Positions 10,701-20,980 of a DNA stretch of 34,828 nucleotides are shown in pieces. The DNA lies in NCBI GenBank assembly GCA_002803225.1, contig NXFV01000852.1, positions 1 to 34,828 on the forward strand, written 5' to 3'. Positions within the stretch are counted from its first letter, which is position 1. Every line of letters begins with the position of its first letter. Both the position numbers and the translations under genes were made by a program. The notes beneath the pieces were generated by a model. The model was not told the DNA's origin. It ran no database searches and was given only the letters and a program-made list of their open reading frames with translations. Origin of the DNA: Gamarada debralockiae. Taxonomy: Eukaryota; Ascomycota; Leotiomycetes; Helotiales; Hyphodiscaceae.

Positions 10701-11440
10701 GAGGAAGGGAATATTGCAGCGCTGTGAGAACTTGTAAGGAGACAATCTAAGATATCTTCTAGGATAGAACAAGCTTTAGTGTGCTGGAATGGAGTTTCAT
10801 TGCTCCAGAGCTAGAAGTTGGGATGATGCACCTGGATGGAGCCCACAAGAGTGGAGAGAAAGTCTGAAGGGAATGTTCACTTTTTTGTCAATTATTTGCC
10901 TGTTGTAGTGAATTGTATCTTTTCCATACCTATACCAACTTCATTGCAACTTGTGAAGATTTGGACGAAAAGAAGTCGGTTCGAAACCATGAGTCTGATA
11001 CAGGATCTTTTTCTAAACCTAGTATCCCCAGCCCAGCTGGTAAGGGCTCTATATCTGGTAGGGGCGAGATGGTTGTCTGATCAGCGTTCTGATAGTAGGC
11101 TATTCCTTGATGCAGAGGCATATGGCTCTAATTTGCTCTAGCAAGTCTCTTGACCACGTAAAGGCTAGGTCAACATAGATGTTTTGATTGAGAAATATTA
11201 CGCACATCTGTATGTCAGAGCGTGGTTGTTAGAATGAGTAATCAGTGACTCTGGTTCTAGGCACCATAAGACATCTGACGAATCACATGACTTAGAGATC
11301 AATTGAGTAGTGTAACGTGTTCTATAAGTAATAGGGAGATTCCTGTCTATAGATATAGACTATTGTACTTGATTTGTTCATTAGTATTATCGCCACCTTA
11401 ATAATCCAACCACGTTTTCCTTATTTTGGCACTACTTGCC
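10701..11440. other. Intergenic region, no gene seen
   Basis: An open frame at 10836-11141 has no domain or fungal coding character. The right part is AT-rich and leads into the transposase relic. Confidence 0.5.
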
Positions 11441-11441
11441 A

Positions 11442-12478
11442 ATCACGTGACCGTATTGCCAGAGGTTCGACGCGTATCTAAAGATGGTTCAAGAGCAAGG
11501 AATCAAACAAGAGAAACATATATAATATGGGTAAATCTGGATTCTCTATTGGAATGATGGAATCAACTCGAATTATTATTGATTCAACACTTCGTACGAA
11601 GCATGAGGCTCATCCCGGTCGTCAAGAATGGTTGCAATAGTTGAGCACATATGCGCAAACGCGACTATTCTTCCACCACTTGGAATATTCAAAGGGAAGA
11701 ACGTCCTTCAGAATTGGATCCCAAACGAAGTCCTTGATAAGTTGTTCTTCTCAGCAAATACAAAGGGTTGGACAAGTAATCTTCATTGGTTAGAGTGGTT
11801 GAAACATGTCTTCGAACCTACGACTCGTATGAAAGCAAATGGTCAATATCGTCTTCTTATTTGCAATGCACGATTCTCATATTAGTGGAAGCTCTATAGC
11901 TCACTCTCTTCAAAATCGAATTATACTTCTAATCCTTCCACCTCATACATACATCTACGTCAGCCGCTTGACGTTGCGATTTTCGGCGCATTAAAGAAGC
12001 GATTGACAGTTGTACTCTCTCACCTCAACCAAGCTCAACTCATACGAATGCAGAAATTCGAATGGACAGAGGCATATACTCAGGCTCAGTCAGAGGTGTG
12101 CAATCCTCAAAATGTCGAATCGGCATGGCGTGGAGTGGTTTATTCCCATTCAACCCACAGAGAGCGCTTCGTATAATAGTTGAGAGACAACTCCAGCGGT
12201 AGAAAGGCCTAAAATACCAACCCAATTTGATATTTTCGATCAAGTCTTTGAAAAAGCTACAAAAAAGCGAGCAAAGAAAAGGACAAAAACAGGGCAACGC
12301 TGATTCGTACGAGACTGACAGTAAAGGGAATAATGAAGAAGAATGTCAAGATGAATCTGAGAGCAAAATTGGAGATTGTATTATAGTTGGTGTTGAGTAA
12401 TTCAAGTTTCAATGTGGTGGTCCGTAGTAATTCATGTCATTGCGGCGCCAGTCTCTCCTCGGACGGCGAGTCACGTGA
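11442..12478 (+). mobile_element. Degenerate Tc1/mariner-superfamily (pogo/Fot1-type) DNA transposon
   Basis: The segment between two CACGTG-containing ends (ATCACGTGAC at about 11442 and GTCACGTGAT at about 12470, in inverted orientation) encloses the transposase relic. The inverted match covers only about ten bases and the core is itself a palindrome, so the ends are tentative. The N-terminal helix-turn-helix half of the transposase is missing, so the copy is truncated or internally deleted. The right end overlaps the repeat that continues upstream of the Zn2Cys6 gene. Confidence 0.5.
11500..12401 (+). pseudogene. DDE transposase (pogo/Fot1 type) remnant
   Basis: Translation in shifting frames follows the family: YNMGKSGFSIG (normally NMDE-GF), AHPGRQEWVAIVE, LPPLGIFKGKN, GWTSN, W, then LICNARFS where the family has a DGH-SH motif, LILPPHT, QPLDVAIFGALKKRL, WRG and FIP, and finally an acidic C-terminal tail ending with a TAA at 12399-12401. 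Lesions: first catalytic Asp region reads NMGK instead of NMDE; the second catalytic Asp codon is now Asn (AAT) and two bases are missing just after it; further frameshifts lie near 11955 (LPPHT to QPLDV) and near 12150 (WRG to FIP). Catalytically dead. Function of the family: cut-and-paste transposition. Confidence 0.85.
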
Positions 12479-12790
12479 TGCTACTGAGTCATCTTAACAA
12501 CTTCTTTTGGAGTGGGGGGCTGTTTCTTCCTCTACGTTCTCTGCTCACAAATCACAATGAACAACTTCAAGTAATGGTTCTTCCTCTTGGAACAGCAATA
12601 CCTAAATGCCTGCCAATAGCACAAGACCCATGCCGTTGATGATAGATAGCGACGCCGCTGAACTGCAGTTGGCCAATGAAGTCCGGCGGTGATTTGTAAG
12701 ATCTGAGTATATTTACGCGTTTGGACTCGCAAAATTGCCTTTCGACCTTCGCATGCAATTTGAATCATACGATTATAAGTTTTCATAGTC
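12465..12790. repeat. Repeat segment upstream of the Zn2Cys6 gene
   Basis: GAGTCACGTGATGCTACTGAGTC at its left is cognate to 8513 and 8897; the AATCACAATGAACAAC, TACCTAAATGCC and GTTGGCCAATGAAGTC blocks match 8990-9115. A short frame from 12607 (MPANSTRP...) runs about 28 codons to TGA and could be the start of a lost mobile-element protein. The segment ends within about 60 bases of the regulator's ATG. Confidence 0.6.
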
Positions 12791-12849
12791 TTGTGCATTA
12801 CTAAACAATTTTTACCCGGATTACATCAACTCTCCGTCCCAAGGTCGTG

Positions 12850-14917
12850 ATGTCGAGAGAGGCAAGAAGCAGAGGCGCCTGTTGGACCTGCCGCTTACGC
12901 CGAAAGAAGTGTGACGAAGCCTCGCCGGTGTGTTCGGCATGCACGTCACTTGCCGTACCTTGCTTTGGATACGAAAAACCCGTATGGGCAGATGGTGGAG
13001 AGAGGCAAAAAGCCAAGGCCGAAGAACTTCAGATTATTATTCGGGAGCTTGCTTTGAGGCGCCGTAGCCGGAAGCAACGAATTGGATCTGGTGTCAGTGC
13101 CGATGCTTTGAGGGAACTCGACAAGAGCAGTGGGGCTCTTGTTGGTGTACAGTCGCCCAACATCCCTTCAACAGCGAGCGAAGCACCAAATGGGTGTACT
13201 GTGACGTCCAATGATCGAGAATCGTGTCAACATCTCACCGCTCTCACCTCACGCGAAACTCTGGCAATCTCAGAGTCTCATCCCACCAGCAAAAGTATAA
13301 CCTCCGATTTTCTGGAATATGATTCCCAAGCAAACTTGCTTATGCACTATCTCGATGCCATCTTTCCCAATCAATTCCCCTTCTACAATCCTCCCTCATC
13401 TGATGGCGGACGTGGTTGGCTGCTGCTCATCATTTTGCGGACAAAGCCATTGTATCATGCAGCTCTCAGCATGGCTGCGTACCACCAACAAACGCAAAGG
13501 CACCTAGGATGTCGATTACCAGAACTTGAAAGCAACGCTTTTGACATGTTGCAAACGCATCATTCATTGGCCATCAAGGAGCTGCGACATCATTTGGAGA
13601 GCTTCAGAGAGGAGAAACGGGCGCACAGTTTGGAAGGTAACATTGAAGTGCTTGCATGCATCGTTTTCCTCATTTCGCTCGAGGTGAGCTTCCTCCCACC
13701 CACCTCTGCGTCCTTCATCCCCTGCGAGGGATTTTCTTCTCGCATTTTGCAAAGATTTGAGTAGTTAGTACCTCCGTACAGATGCAGCTGACCCGAAAAC
13801 TACGGCTAGGTATTCCTGGGTGATACGCAAAGCTGGCAAACGCACCTCCGGGCCGCGCAAACCCTACTGCCAGGCTTGCAGAAAGGTTGCAGCAAATTTC
13901 TCAGTCCCAGCGAGCCGTTATCGCCAAGTCATAAGAAGGCCCATCAATTCTTCACTAGTGTCATCGCTTGGTACGATGTAAGTAATTTTCTGGCAATTCT
14001 TTCCCATTGTGACCCGATCCTTGAGTTCTTAGAGCTCGTTCTACATCAACCAGCATATCTTTAAAGACTTATTTTGGAACTCATCTAACCTCGCTTCATC
14101 CTCTCCTTCTCCTATTAAACCAAAGCTAAATCCAAGACCTTTACAGGTTCTCTCTTCTGCGACCACTTCTTTAAAACCATGGGCACCGCGCTCTTGTCTC
14201 GATGACGAAGCTGCTGGATTCATCAGACTCGAGACGGTGATGGGCTGCGAGAACTCGGCTATCCTGGCTATATTGGAAGTCGCTTCGCTCAATGAATGGA
14301 AATCCAATGCACAGAGGGCCGGGTGCGTGGATGTATCCAGGCTCGTCGAGCGTGCAACTCGAATTGAGAAGTGCCTGGGAGAAGTCCTAGAACAAAACCC
14401 CGGAGGCAACGTACAATTCTCGACATCCGAACCACCAACTCCGAATCAGCAATTGAAACCACATTCGTTGATTTTAAACGAACAGTTGAAAGACACACCA
14501 TTCTTCGAGTCGATGTCTAGAAGAGCCAACATTTCTGCGATCACGCGCATATTCGCCAGCGCCGCACTGGTATATCTCAACGTCGTTGTATATGGACCTC
14601 TCGCAGAGCACCCAAAGATTCATGGAAGTGTCACCCGCACAATCACTGCCATGAAAGAGCTTCGCGACCGATTTATTTTGGGCATTTTGGCCTGGCCGTT
14701 GTGCATTGCTGGTTGTATGGCCACTGATTGGCAGATGGATTCCTTCAGATATCTCACTCTTGACTTCAAGAAAGTTTCTGACGTAAAGTGTGGGAATTTG
14801 AAGAGATGTTTTCTGATTATGGAAGAGTGCTGGCGGATGCGGAGAGAAGGAACAATGAAGAGTCCTGACTGGCAGAAGGCTATGGAAAGGCTAGATATGA
14901 AGATCCTCCTGATATAG
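12850..14917 (+). CDS. Zn2Cys6 (fungal zinc-cluster) transcription factor, three exons
   Basis: Exons 12850-13683, 13810-13977 and 14033-14917 join in phase 0 to 628 residues. Introns of 126 and 55 nt have GTGAGC and GTAAGT donors; a CTGAC branch site lies about 20 bases before the first acceptor. The zinc cluster sits at residues about 11-37: C-x2-C-x6-C-x6-C-x2-C-x6-C with RLRRKK between Cys 2 and 3. A basic helix with LALRRRSRKQR follows (no clear coiled coil). The C-terminal half is the fungal-specific regulator region, with LLMHYLDAIFP, HHSLAIKELR, LGDTQSWQTHLRAAQTLLPG, WYD, VMGCENSAILAILEV, a central disordered loop, and the family's closing EECWRMR and DW-KAMERLDMKILLI. A nuclear DNA-binding activator or repressor; target unknown, though the SDR gene 550 bases downstream is a candidate. 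No lesion seen. Confidence 0.93.
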
Positions 14918-15463
14918 GTACGACCTCGAAATTTTAACCCGAACAGGATTAATCTCCCAGTGTGGATACATAATTCGACGCCCAATTGGAGAGGGCCAGA
15001 GAGAAAGCAGCCTCATCACGTTCCCATTTCCTCGTTTCCGCCTTCCCTTTTCGTTTCGACCTTCTCTTTCCAGTTTCCCCCACAGTGCACCTCACCCCCA
15101 GTCAATCCCTGACTTGGCTTGCACTTTCAATATCTTGTCTTCAATCCTACCACGAAACACATTCTGGATACTCTGCTTAACAAGCAAATGCCAACATGGT
15201 ATCTACGTAATATTGATTTCCAATCCTCCATGATTCGGACTCTTGCAGAGCCGAGTCGTTGGAAATACGCATTCAATGCCATCCATCTTCTCGATTTTAA
15301 TGACGGAAGTCTCCGAATTAGGAGAGGCCACTGAGTATAAAGTCCAGCTGCACCCTTTCGACAAGATGGTATATCTAACATTCCAAGCTTCTGCATTTAC
15401 TTCAATCTCTCTTGCACAATCAATCCCCATCTCTCAAGGCTTGACTTAACCTTCCCCAACAAA
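14918..15463. other. Intergenic region between regulator and SDR genes
   Basis: Terminator of the regulator and promoter of the SDR gene. Pyrimidine-rich DNA at 15020-15110 and before 15464 resembles a fungal promoter. Short frames on both strands lack recognisable features. Confidence 0.5.
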
Positions 15464-16418
15464 ATGCCTTCTTATGTGATTGTCGGCGCATCGCGTGGCC
15501 TCGGTGTAAGCATTCCACTCTCTTCCTCGGCACCTGTCGCAAACAGTAACCTTTATGATAGTACGCATGGCTACAGCACCTATCCCAAGACCCCGCCAAC
15601 ACCATCATCGGCCTCGCACGAACACCAACCACAGTTCAAGATCGCCTCACAAAGGATGGCATCGCCAATGTACACATTCTCCCCGGCGACATGGCATCTC
15701 ACGCCTCCCTGTCCAAGGCCGCAGAGCTCGCCACACCCATCCTCCCGTCCGGCCTCGACGTTTTGATCGTCAACGGCGCCTACGTCAACAACGAGACTAC
15801 CTTCTTGCCTCCATCTGCATTCGCCTCGACCACTCAAGCTCAAGCCTTGCACGACGATATGCATGCAAGCCTCGACACCAACGTGATCGGTGTCGTCTAC
15901 TCCATCAACGCGTTCCTTCCCCTTATTTTGAAGGGAAGTCTCAAGAAGGTAGTCGTCATTAGTACGGGACTCGCGGACACAGACTTGGTGATTCCTGCGG
16001 ACGGGAAGGAGGGGAATCAAATGCATGTGACGTATAGTGCTATGAAAGCTGCGCTGAATATGGTTGTTGCAAAATTCGCTGCTGAGCTTAAACCTCAGAA
16101 TGTTAAGCTATTGGCTTTGAGTCCTGGGGTAGTCAACACAAAAATGCCTCGTAAGTTCTAATCCGCCTTACACCCTCCGTTTCCTTCTTTTACTTCATTA
16201 CTTGGATGATAATGGGAGGTGCTGACTGGATGACAGCGACGGAGGATCTCAAAAATTACCAAGCCATGTTTGAGGCGTTTAAGAAAATGGCACCATATTG
16301 GAAAGGCCCGTTGACTCCGATCGAGAGTGTGGAGTTGCAGATGAAAGTCATTGACAACTTGACCATTGAAGACAGTGGGAAGTTCTTGAGCCATTGGGGA
16401 AATAAGAACTGGTTATAG
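15464..16418 (+). CDS. Short-chain dehydrogenase/reductase, three exons
   Basis: Exons 15464-15505, 15562-16150 and 16237-16418 give a 270-residue classical SDR. Introns of 56 and 86 nt have GTAAGC and GTAAGT donors; the second contains GCTGACT close to its acceptor. The nucleotide-binding turn G8-A-S-R-G12-L-G14 is cut just after the last glycine by intron 1. NGAY at residues 85-88 stands for the usual NNAG; catalytic S148 is in VVISTG, and Y172-SAM-K176 forms the YxxxK pair. SPG and V-T-KM follow at the substrate loop, with an atypical LTPIESVELQMKVI segment and a short C-terminal GNKNWL end. Probably an NAD(P)H-dependent cytosolic oxidoreductase; substrate unknown. The small exon 1 is inferred from the Rossmann motif and is easily missed. 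Confidence 0.92.
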
Positions 16419-16489
16419 GAACGCCACTCAAGCCACCAGTTGCAGTTCCAAATAGAGTAGAGGGCGCATTCTAGTATGAACGTTGAGAT

Positions 16490-16705
16490 GGTTTCGTTGC
16501 AGATCTACGTTTAAGTGAGATTCATTTCTTAGCAAACACCATGTTGTAAAGTTTCGCTGCACATCTACGTTTTTAGTGCCATTCTCCCTATCCCGAATAA
16601 TTGATATTGTGAAGCATTGTTGCACATCTCGGTTTTAGTTCGGTTCTCCCTTCCTCATGAATCACAATCATGTCAGTTTGTAGCCCATCTGTATTTGAGC
16701 AAAAG
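16490..16705. repeat. Degenerate tandem repeat, about 62-bp period, four units
   Basis: Units begin near 16493, 16551, 16614 and 16674 with GTTTCG-TGCA-ATCTACGTTTTAGTG-type sequence followed by a TTCTCCC-like part; the first three are clearest and the fourth is weak. The array covers the 3' flank of the SDR gene and reaches the stop codon of the opposite-strand gene at 16668. Confidence 0.65.
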
Positions 16706-17460
16706 ACACATCTCCACTATTTCCCTCCCTCCCATTCACGACCCCTCCAGCTCTCTCCTTCTTGAAAAATATCAAAACGGCCTCTTTCTCGACCTTGATT
16801 GCCCCCAACATCCCGCACCCAAACACAATATTCCCATCCCTGTCAACCTCCTGAATACTCTTCCCCTAGGCTATCAGCTTTTCCACGTAAACTTGAATCC
16901 CCCTCTTCCTTGATACCTCGTATGTGTCGCAGGTACCGTAAGAAGTTGTTATGGTGTTTCTGGGTGGAGGGGAAAGAGGTGAAGTTGGATCGGAGACGAC
17001 ACCGGAGGCTTTTACCTGGAAATTTGGGGCTTTTGGAGGGTTTTGAGATTGAGGTCGTTGGATTGGACGCTGTGGTTGGGATGGGCTTCGGGGTCAGTGT
17101 CTTGTGGGTTGTGGTTTTTGCAAATTGAATTATTGGAGCTGGTGTCTTCGGATATGAAGTTGTTGGAGTTGGAGTCATTGGAGACGGAGACGCTGGATCA
17201 GCGGTGTCCTTATCGGGGGCATTCTTAGGCGTAGTATTTGGAGATACATTATCATTTTTATTGCTGGAATCGCTTCCATCGTCGTCATCATTGCCTAAGC
17301 TTCTATCGTCATCCTCATCATCACTACTATCTTCTTCACTCCTATCGTCATCAATATCCTCCTCATCTTCGTCCTCATCGTCTGTTTCCGGTGGAGAATT
17401 TGCATTCCGTAACAGGTAATACAACGTGGGAATCTCGACACAAGCATTTTCTATTTCCAT
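16668..17460 (-). CDS. Hypothetical acidic, low-complexity protein, two exons inferred
   Basis: The ATG at 17458-17460 (-) opens a frame with a 23-residue hydrophobic/polar start, then an Asp/Glu/Ser run (residues about 24-70), a Thr/Pro/Lys-rich part to about 150 and a basic segment. The unspliced frame ends at 16843, but another minus-strand frame just beyond, from about 16850 to the TGA at 16668-16670, reads as ordinary folded-protein sequence (VDRDGNIVFGCGMLGAIKVE...). A GTACCT donor in exon 1 and a TAG/GAG-type acceptor would join the frames; the exact junction is unsure and the intron may be a lesion instead. No family recognised. The start lies about 20 bases from a repeat fragment at 17480-17520, so the true N-terminus could have been lost. 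Confidence 0.45.
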
Positions 17461-17484
17461 TCTTGAACTTGAGCTGTTGCCGCT

Positions 17485-17520
17485 TTAGCCTGAGCCGTGG
17501 GTGAGCAAACCTGAGCAAGT
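17485..17520 (+). repeat. Fragment of the CCTGAGC-rich repeat end
   Basis: GGGTGAGCAAACCTGAGCA at 17499 is an exact 19-base match to 3760-3779 in repeat copy A, and GCCTGAGCC precedes it. The sequence beyond is unrelated, so only a small piece is present. Confidence 0.65.
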
Positions 17521-19101
17521 GAGTCCAATCCTTCGGCACACCTGCCGCCAGCTAAAATTGGGAAAAGTAAGCTAAGGTTCTTTCGGGGCCAATTCTGGAT
17601 CTCTGCGAACAAGAGCCGCACGAAACGACCAACTCGACTCATCTCACCTCACTTCACAGATTTGACTTTATTGTATGCGAACAAATGGTATCAATCTGTT
17701 AAGCACTCATTCAACTTCTCTCTACTACCAGTCGTCTCCGAATACGCATAACACTTCTTTATACAAGCAGTGGACAAATGAATCTATATTGAAGTGTCTG
17801 GCCCCCCTCCCGAAAATGTTACCAATTACACAAGATGAGGTACAATTATGTCGGCGACGGAGCTGCGCCAGAAAATGGGAATACAACGCCCAGTGCTTGT
17901 CCTAGGAAAGGAATTATTTAGGCAAGACTAGGCAACATCGGCACGGCGCGATAGTAGGAACAAGGGTTGCAAAGGGAATTTCAGCAAGCAAAACAAGGCA
18001 ACAGAACAGTTTATGGTAACTGGTACGCCTATTGGTTGCCGTGAAATTCATGCAGCGGCGAGGCTTAACCAAGGGACGGGTCATCGTTAGGAGAGCTACA
18101 CAAGCAATACAACGTACAGTCATCTCAGCAACAAGCTGCACTAATGGGAGAGGATCCCAGAATTGGTGTGGTTCTTGAACATTTGAAATTCATGCCTGGA
18201 CGAAGTTTCTCTAGGAAAAGATGATGCAACTTTTGTCTGCCCTGCATAGTTGGAAATTCATGCAAAGCAGGGTCAGCACCAGATCAGGCAACATCAGCAC
18301 GACACCGCAGCTGTATCATGGGGTACAACGGCCAGTATACTTGTTGGAACGTGACACCTGAGTCATAACCCACTTGGCACTGTTGCCTAGGGTATGAGTT
18401 ACTACGCTGTATATATAGCCCTAGGATCACCACTTGTGGCTGTGCACCCCTGCCCAGTTGTACTCCCAAAGGTACGGCCGCTAACTGTTATCGCAGAGCG
18501 GAGCCAATTCTTGCCTACTCTACGCTTCACACTCAAAGTTTACGAAGCAGAGTCGCTTGCAAAATCGGCTTCGCATCTTTCGCTTAACAAAGATTCTGAG
18601 CATAGACCACATTGGCCATTTGGCGATGACGCCATACGTGTTTGTCATCCCATGTAGCTTTAGTAGTGATCTTACAGTATCTCGATACCCCTCATTATGG
18701 TACCGGCTAATAGTAAAAGCCACGAGTCGTTTTAGTGTGCATTAGCCAGATTGGCTGGCAGAGTATTGCTGTGCCGCCATGCTCCACTTTTAAAGTTCCA
18801 ATGGACCTCACGATTCCCGCCTTTAACATATGAGTTCTTTCTACCCTCTCATCACCTAATATCTATCTAATAAATTTGATACTTCTTTCGTCTCTTCTAC
18901 AATTCTTTTAGAGGGCTTGTATATTCAAACCTCTTCTCCTATCTCGAAAGTTTCAGCAACAAGAACATTCCTCTACAACTCAAACAACATCGAAGCCCTT
19001 TACCTGTCTTAGTTATTTGGTTCGTTGATACTGCTAGTTGTGTATTCAAGTAGACGTTTTGATATATTCCTCTATTCAAACAACTTTGTTATCTATCAAG
19101 C
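17521..19101. other. Long gene-free region
   Basis: No supported gene over about 1.6 kb. Weak internal duplication: AGGCAACATC-GCACG at 17934 and 18286, a GGG-TACAACG-CCAGT motif at 17878 and 18319, and three GGAAATTCATGC-like motifs at 18043, 18186 and 18251. The last 250 bases (18850-19100) are pyrimidine-rich and probably form the promoter and 5' leader of the hydrolase gene at 19102. Confidence 0.45.
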
Positions 19102-19971
19102 ATGTCTCTACCTATCTTTACCAGTGGAACCACATCGAATGAAGGATGCACACTTCACTTCACCACTATCCTCCCAGCTACTGGAGAAACTGGGAAGCCG
19201 CTATTGATCTTTGTCCCTGGAGGCTCAGGCCACAGCACTCAATTCCTAGACATTATGCCCCACCTCATTTCGAAGTTTCAACCAGCAACCTTCTCCCGTC
19301 GTCAGCACGGTCTCTCTACGCCCTTACCAGGCACATCATTCGTCTACCTCAACCCCGCTCAGCAAGCCCGCGACATCCTCGCCGTTGCTGATGCTCTCGG
19401 TTTCGGTACCCAAAAGTTCTACCTCTTCTCCAGCAGCGGCGGCGGCGTTATTTCCTTCCAGCTCGCCGCCACGCACCCAGAGCGTGTCGCACACCTAATC
19501 GCCCATGAAATGCCATGCGCCGCCCTACTCCCAGGCTCCGACGAAGTCCTCGACTTCCTCTTCGCTGTACATGCGGCATACTTGGCTGATGGGGAAGCCG
19601 CAGCCTACAGCCTCTTTCTCCCTAACTTTCCCGGTTACGATGATCTGCCCCGTATGGGAGGTTCTGCCAAAGGCGATGAGGAGAGGTTTCTGAAGTATGA
19701 ATTACTTCCCCTTTCCTTGTATACTCCAGATCTGCGGCGAGTGAAGGAGAACGGAGTAAGTGTTGCGTTCGCTTATGGGAAATTGAGCCGTGATGCGTCG
19801 TTTGTAAGGTCGACGATTGAACTAGCGTCTATCTTGGGTTGTCAAAGATATCTAGTTCCTGGGAACCATACGGGCTTCAGATATGAGCCGGAAGCCTTCG
19901 CTACAGAAACCTTAAAGATCTTTGTAGAGATGGAGGAGAAGGAGAGAATGAGGAGTATCACTGGTTTTTGA
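19102..19971 (+). CDS. Alpha/beta-hydrolase fold protein, intronless
   Basis: A single exon of 289 residues with a good start context and GC-rich third positions at 19300-19650. The fold is visible: VPGGSG (38-43) as oxyanion-hole loop; nucleophile elbow FSSSGGG with S112 as the probable nucleophile, where the first Gly of GxSxG is Ser; LAATHPERVAHL after it; and a conserved late histidine at 256 in VPGNHTGF. The acid is probably Asp in the LSRD segment at about residue 233. No signal peptide or membrane helix, so likely cytosolic. Related to the broad family of fungal hydrolases that act on small esters or lactones; substrate unknown. Unlike its neighbours it is intact. A non-hydrolytic use of the fold cannot be excluded. 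Confidence 0.88.
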   Translation: MSLPIFTSGTTSNEGCTLHFTTILPATGETGKPLLIFVPGGSGHSTQFLDIMPHLISKFQPATFSRRQHGLSTPLPGTSFVYLNPAQQARDILAVADALGFGTQKFYLFSSSGGGVISFQLAATHPERVAHLIAHEMPCAALLPGSDEVLDFLFAVHAAYLADGEAAAYSLFLPNFPGYDDLPRMGGSAKGDEERFLKYELLPLSLYTPDLRRVKENGVSVAFAYGKLSRDASFVRSTIELASILGCQRYLVPGNHTGFRYEPEAFATETLKIFVEMEEKERMRSITGF

Positions 19972-20009
19972 TTCTCGGCTCTTAGCTAATCAGATATAAT
20001 TATAATCGA

Positions 20010-20812
20010 TTGCTCTACCTAACACTCAAGTCCCTTATGTTATTTAACACTACTTCTTATGTGAGGGCGGTGTACGGGATTCATCATATCGGTTCCAACA
20101 TTCACCCCGACTTGCTAATCGAATCGTCCCTCTCGATGCCTCTGTACTATGTTGCTTGCCAACCTTTGTCGGAAAATGGAGTCGATGTGACTGTACACTC
20201 TGTTACAAAAGATGGCCCTATTTTCGGTGCAGAAAATTTCTCTGCCTTTTCGACCTCAATTTCATTTTGTATAGGAAATCCAGTGTCAAATGCCACAGAT
20301 GAGAAGATTTTTTGGCAGACGATCTCTGCCCCAAGTCCTGCGTATGCTGTTTTCAACTTCAGTATCAACACAAGTGGTGGAAACGTAGAACAGTTCGAGT
20401 GGAGGAGACGCCATGGTAAAGATGTCTTGGACACAAGTGGGAAATGGTTCAGCATGCGCAACATGACTCTGGTACTTCTTTCGGATAGAAAGTTGTTGGT
20501 GTGTATGTGGACAACCTCTTCAAGGGATGGGCTAAGATTGGTAAAATTTAATTGAAAGATGCGGAGGAGCTAGATGAGAAAGGACGCTTTGCGGCTCTTT
20601 TAGCTGTGTTGTCTATCAATGAGAAAGTCAGGAGGCACTTGAGACGGATAACAGGGTTGTGGCTGGTGGAAAGTTTGCTATTTAAGATCAGACCTGGTGT
20701 GCTTTTCCCGTCCTGTATCAGTGAGCAAGAGAATGAACAGTCAATAATGCGGAATCTGTATTATTATTCACAGAACTGTATAGGTCCCGATAACGTTTGC
20801 CATAGCACATGA
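20010..20812 (+). pseudogene. Tubby-C-terminal-like (LURP-type) fungal protein gene, broken
   Basis: The remnant follows the fungal tubby-like family: MPLYYVACQPLS, VTVHSV, a beta-strand run to YAVFNFSI, VEQFEWRRRHG, a NMTLVLLSDRKLL strand, then in the next frame GVYVDNLFKGWAKIGKI, TAA, LKDAEELDEKGRFAALLAVLSINEKVRRHLRRI. The frame shift falls near 20495 and the in-frame TAA at 20549-20551. The last helix is the typical C-terminal LALLEKARRR helix of the family. Beyond about 20650 the sequence looks unrelated. In the best-known relatives the domain forms a beta-barrel around a hydrophobic helix; their role in fungi is unclear. It sits 40 bases after the intact hydrolase gene, same strand. Confidence 0.65.
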
Positions 20813-20980
20813 AGTCATGACTCTTTCCCGTCTATTAGAAAAGGTTTTCTGCAAGGACCTAAATTCCGCAGCAGATCCTTTGCCGTCACATCGATCACTC
20901 TAGCTGTCGTATCCTCGATCCCAAAAAGCAAAAATACCCCATCATCCAAATACCCCTGGTACTTCTACTTTGGTCTTGGG

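Noticed and set aside
10836..11141. Plus-strand frame of 101 codons
   Set aside because: No recognisable features and located in AT-rich DNA downstream of a gene.
17204..17504. Plus-strand Ser-rich and His-rich frames
   Set aside because: Antisense shadows of the Asp/Glu-rich part of the minus-strand gene.
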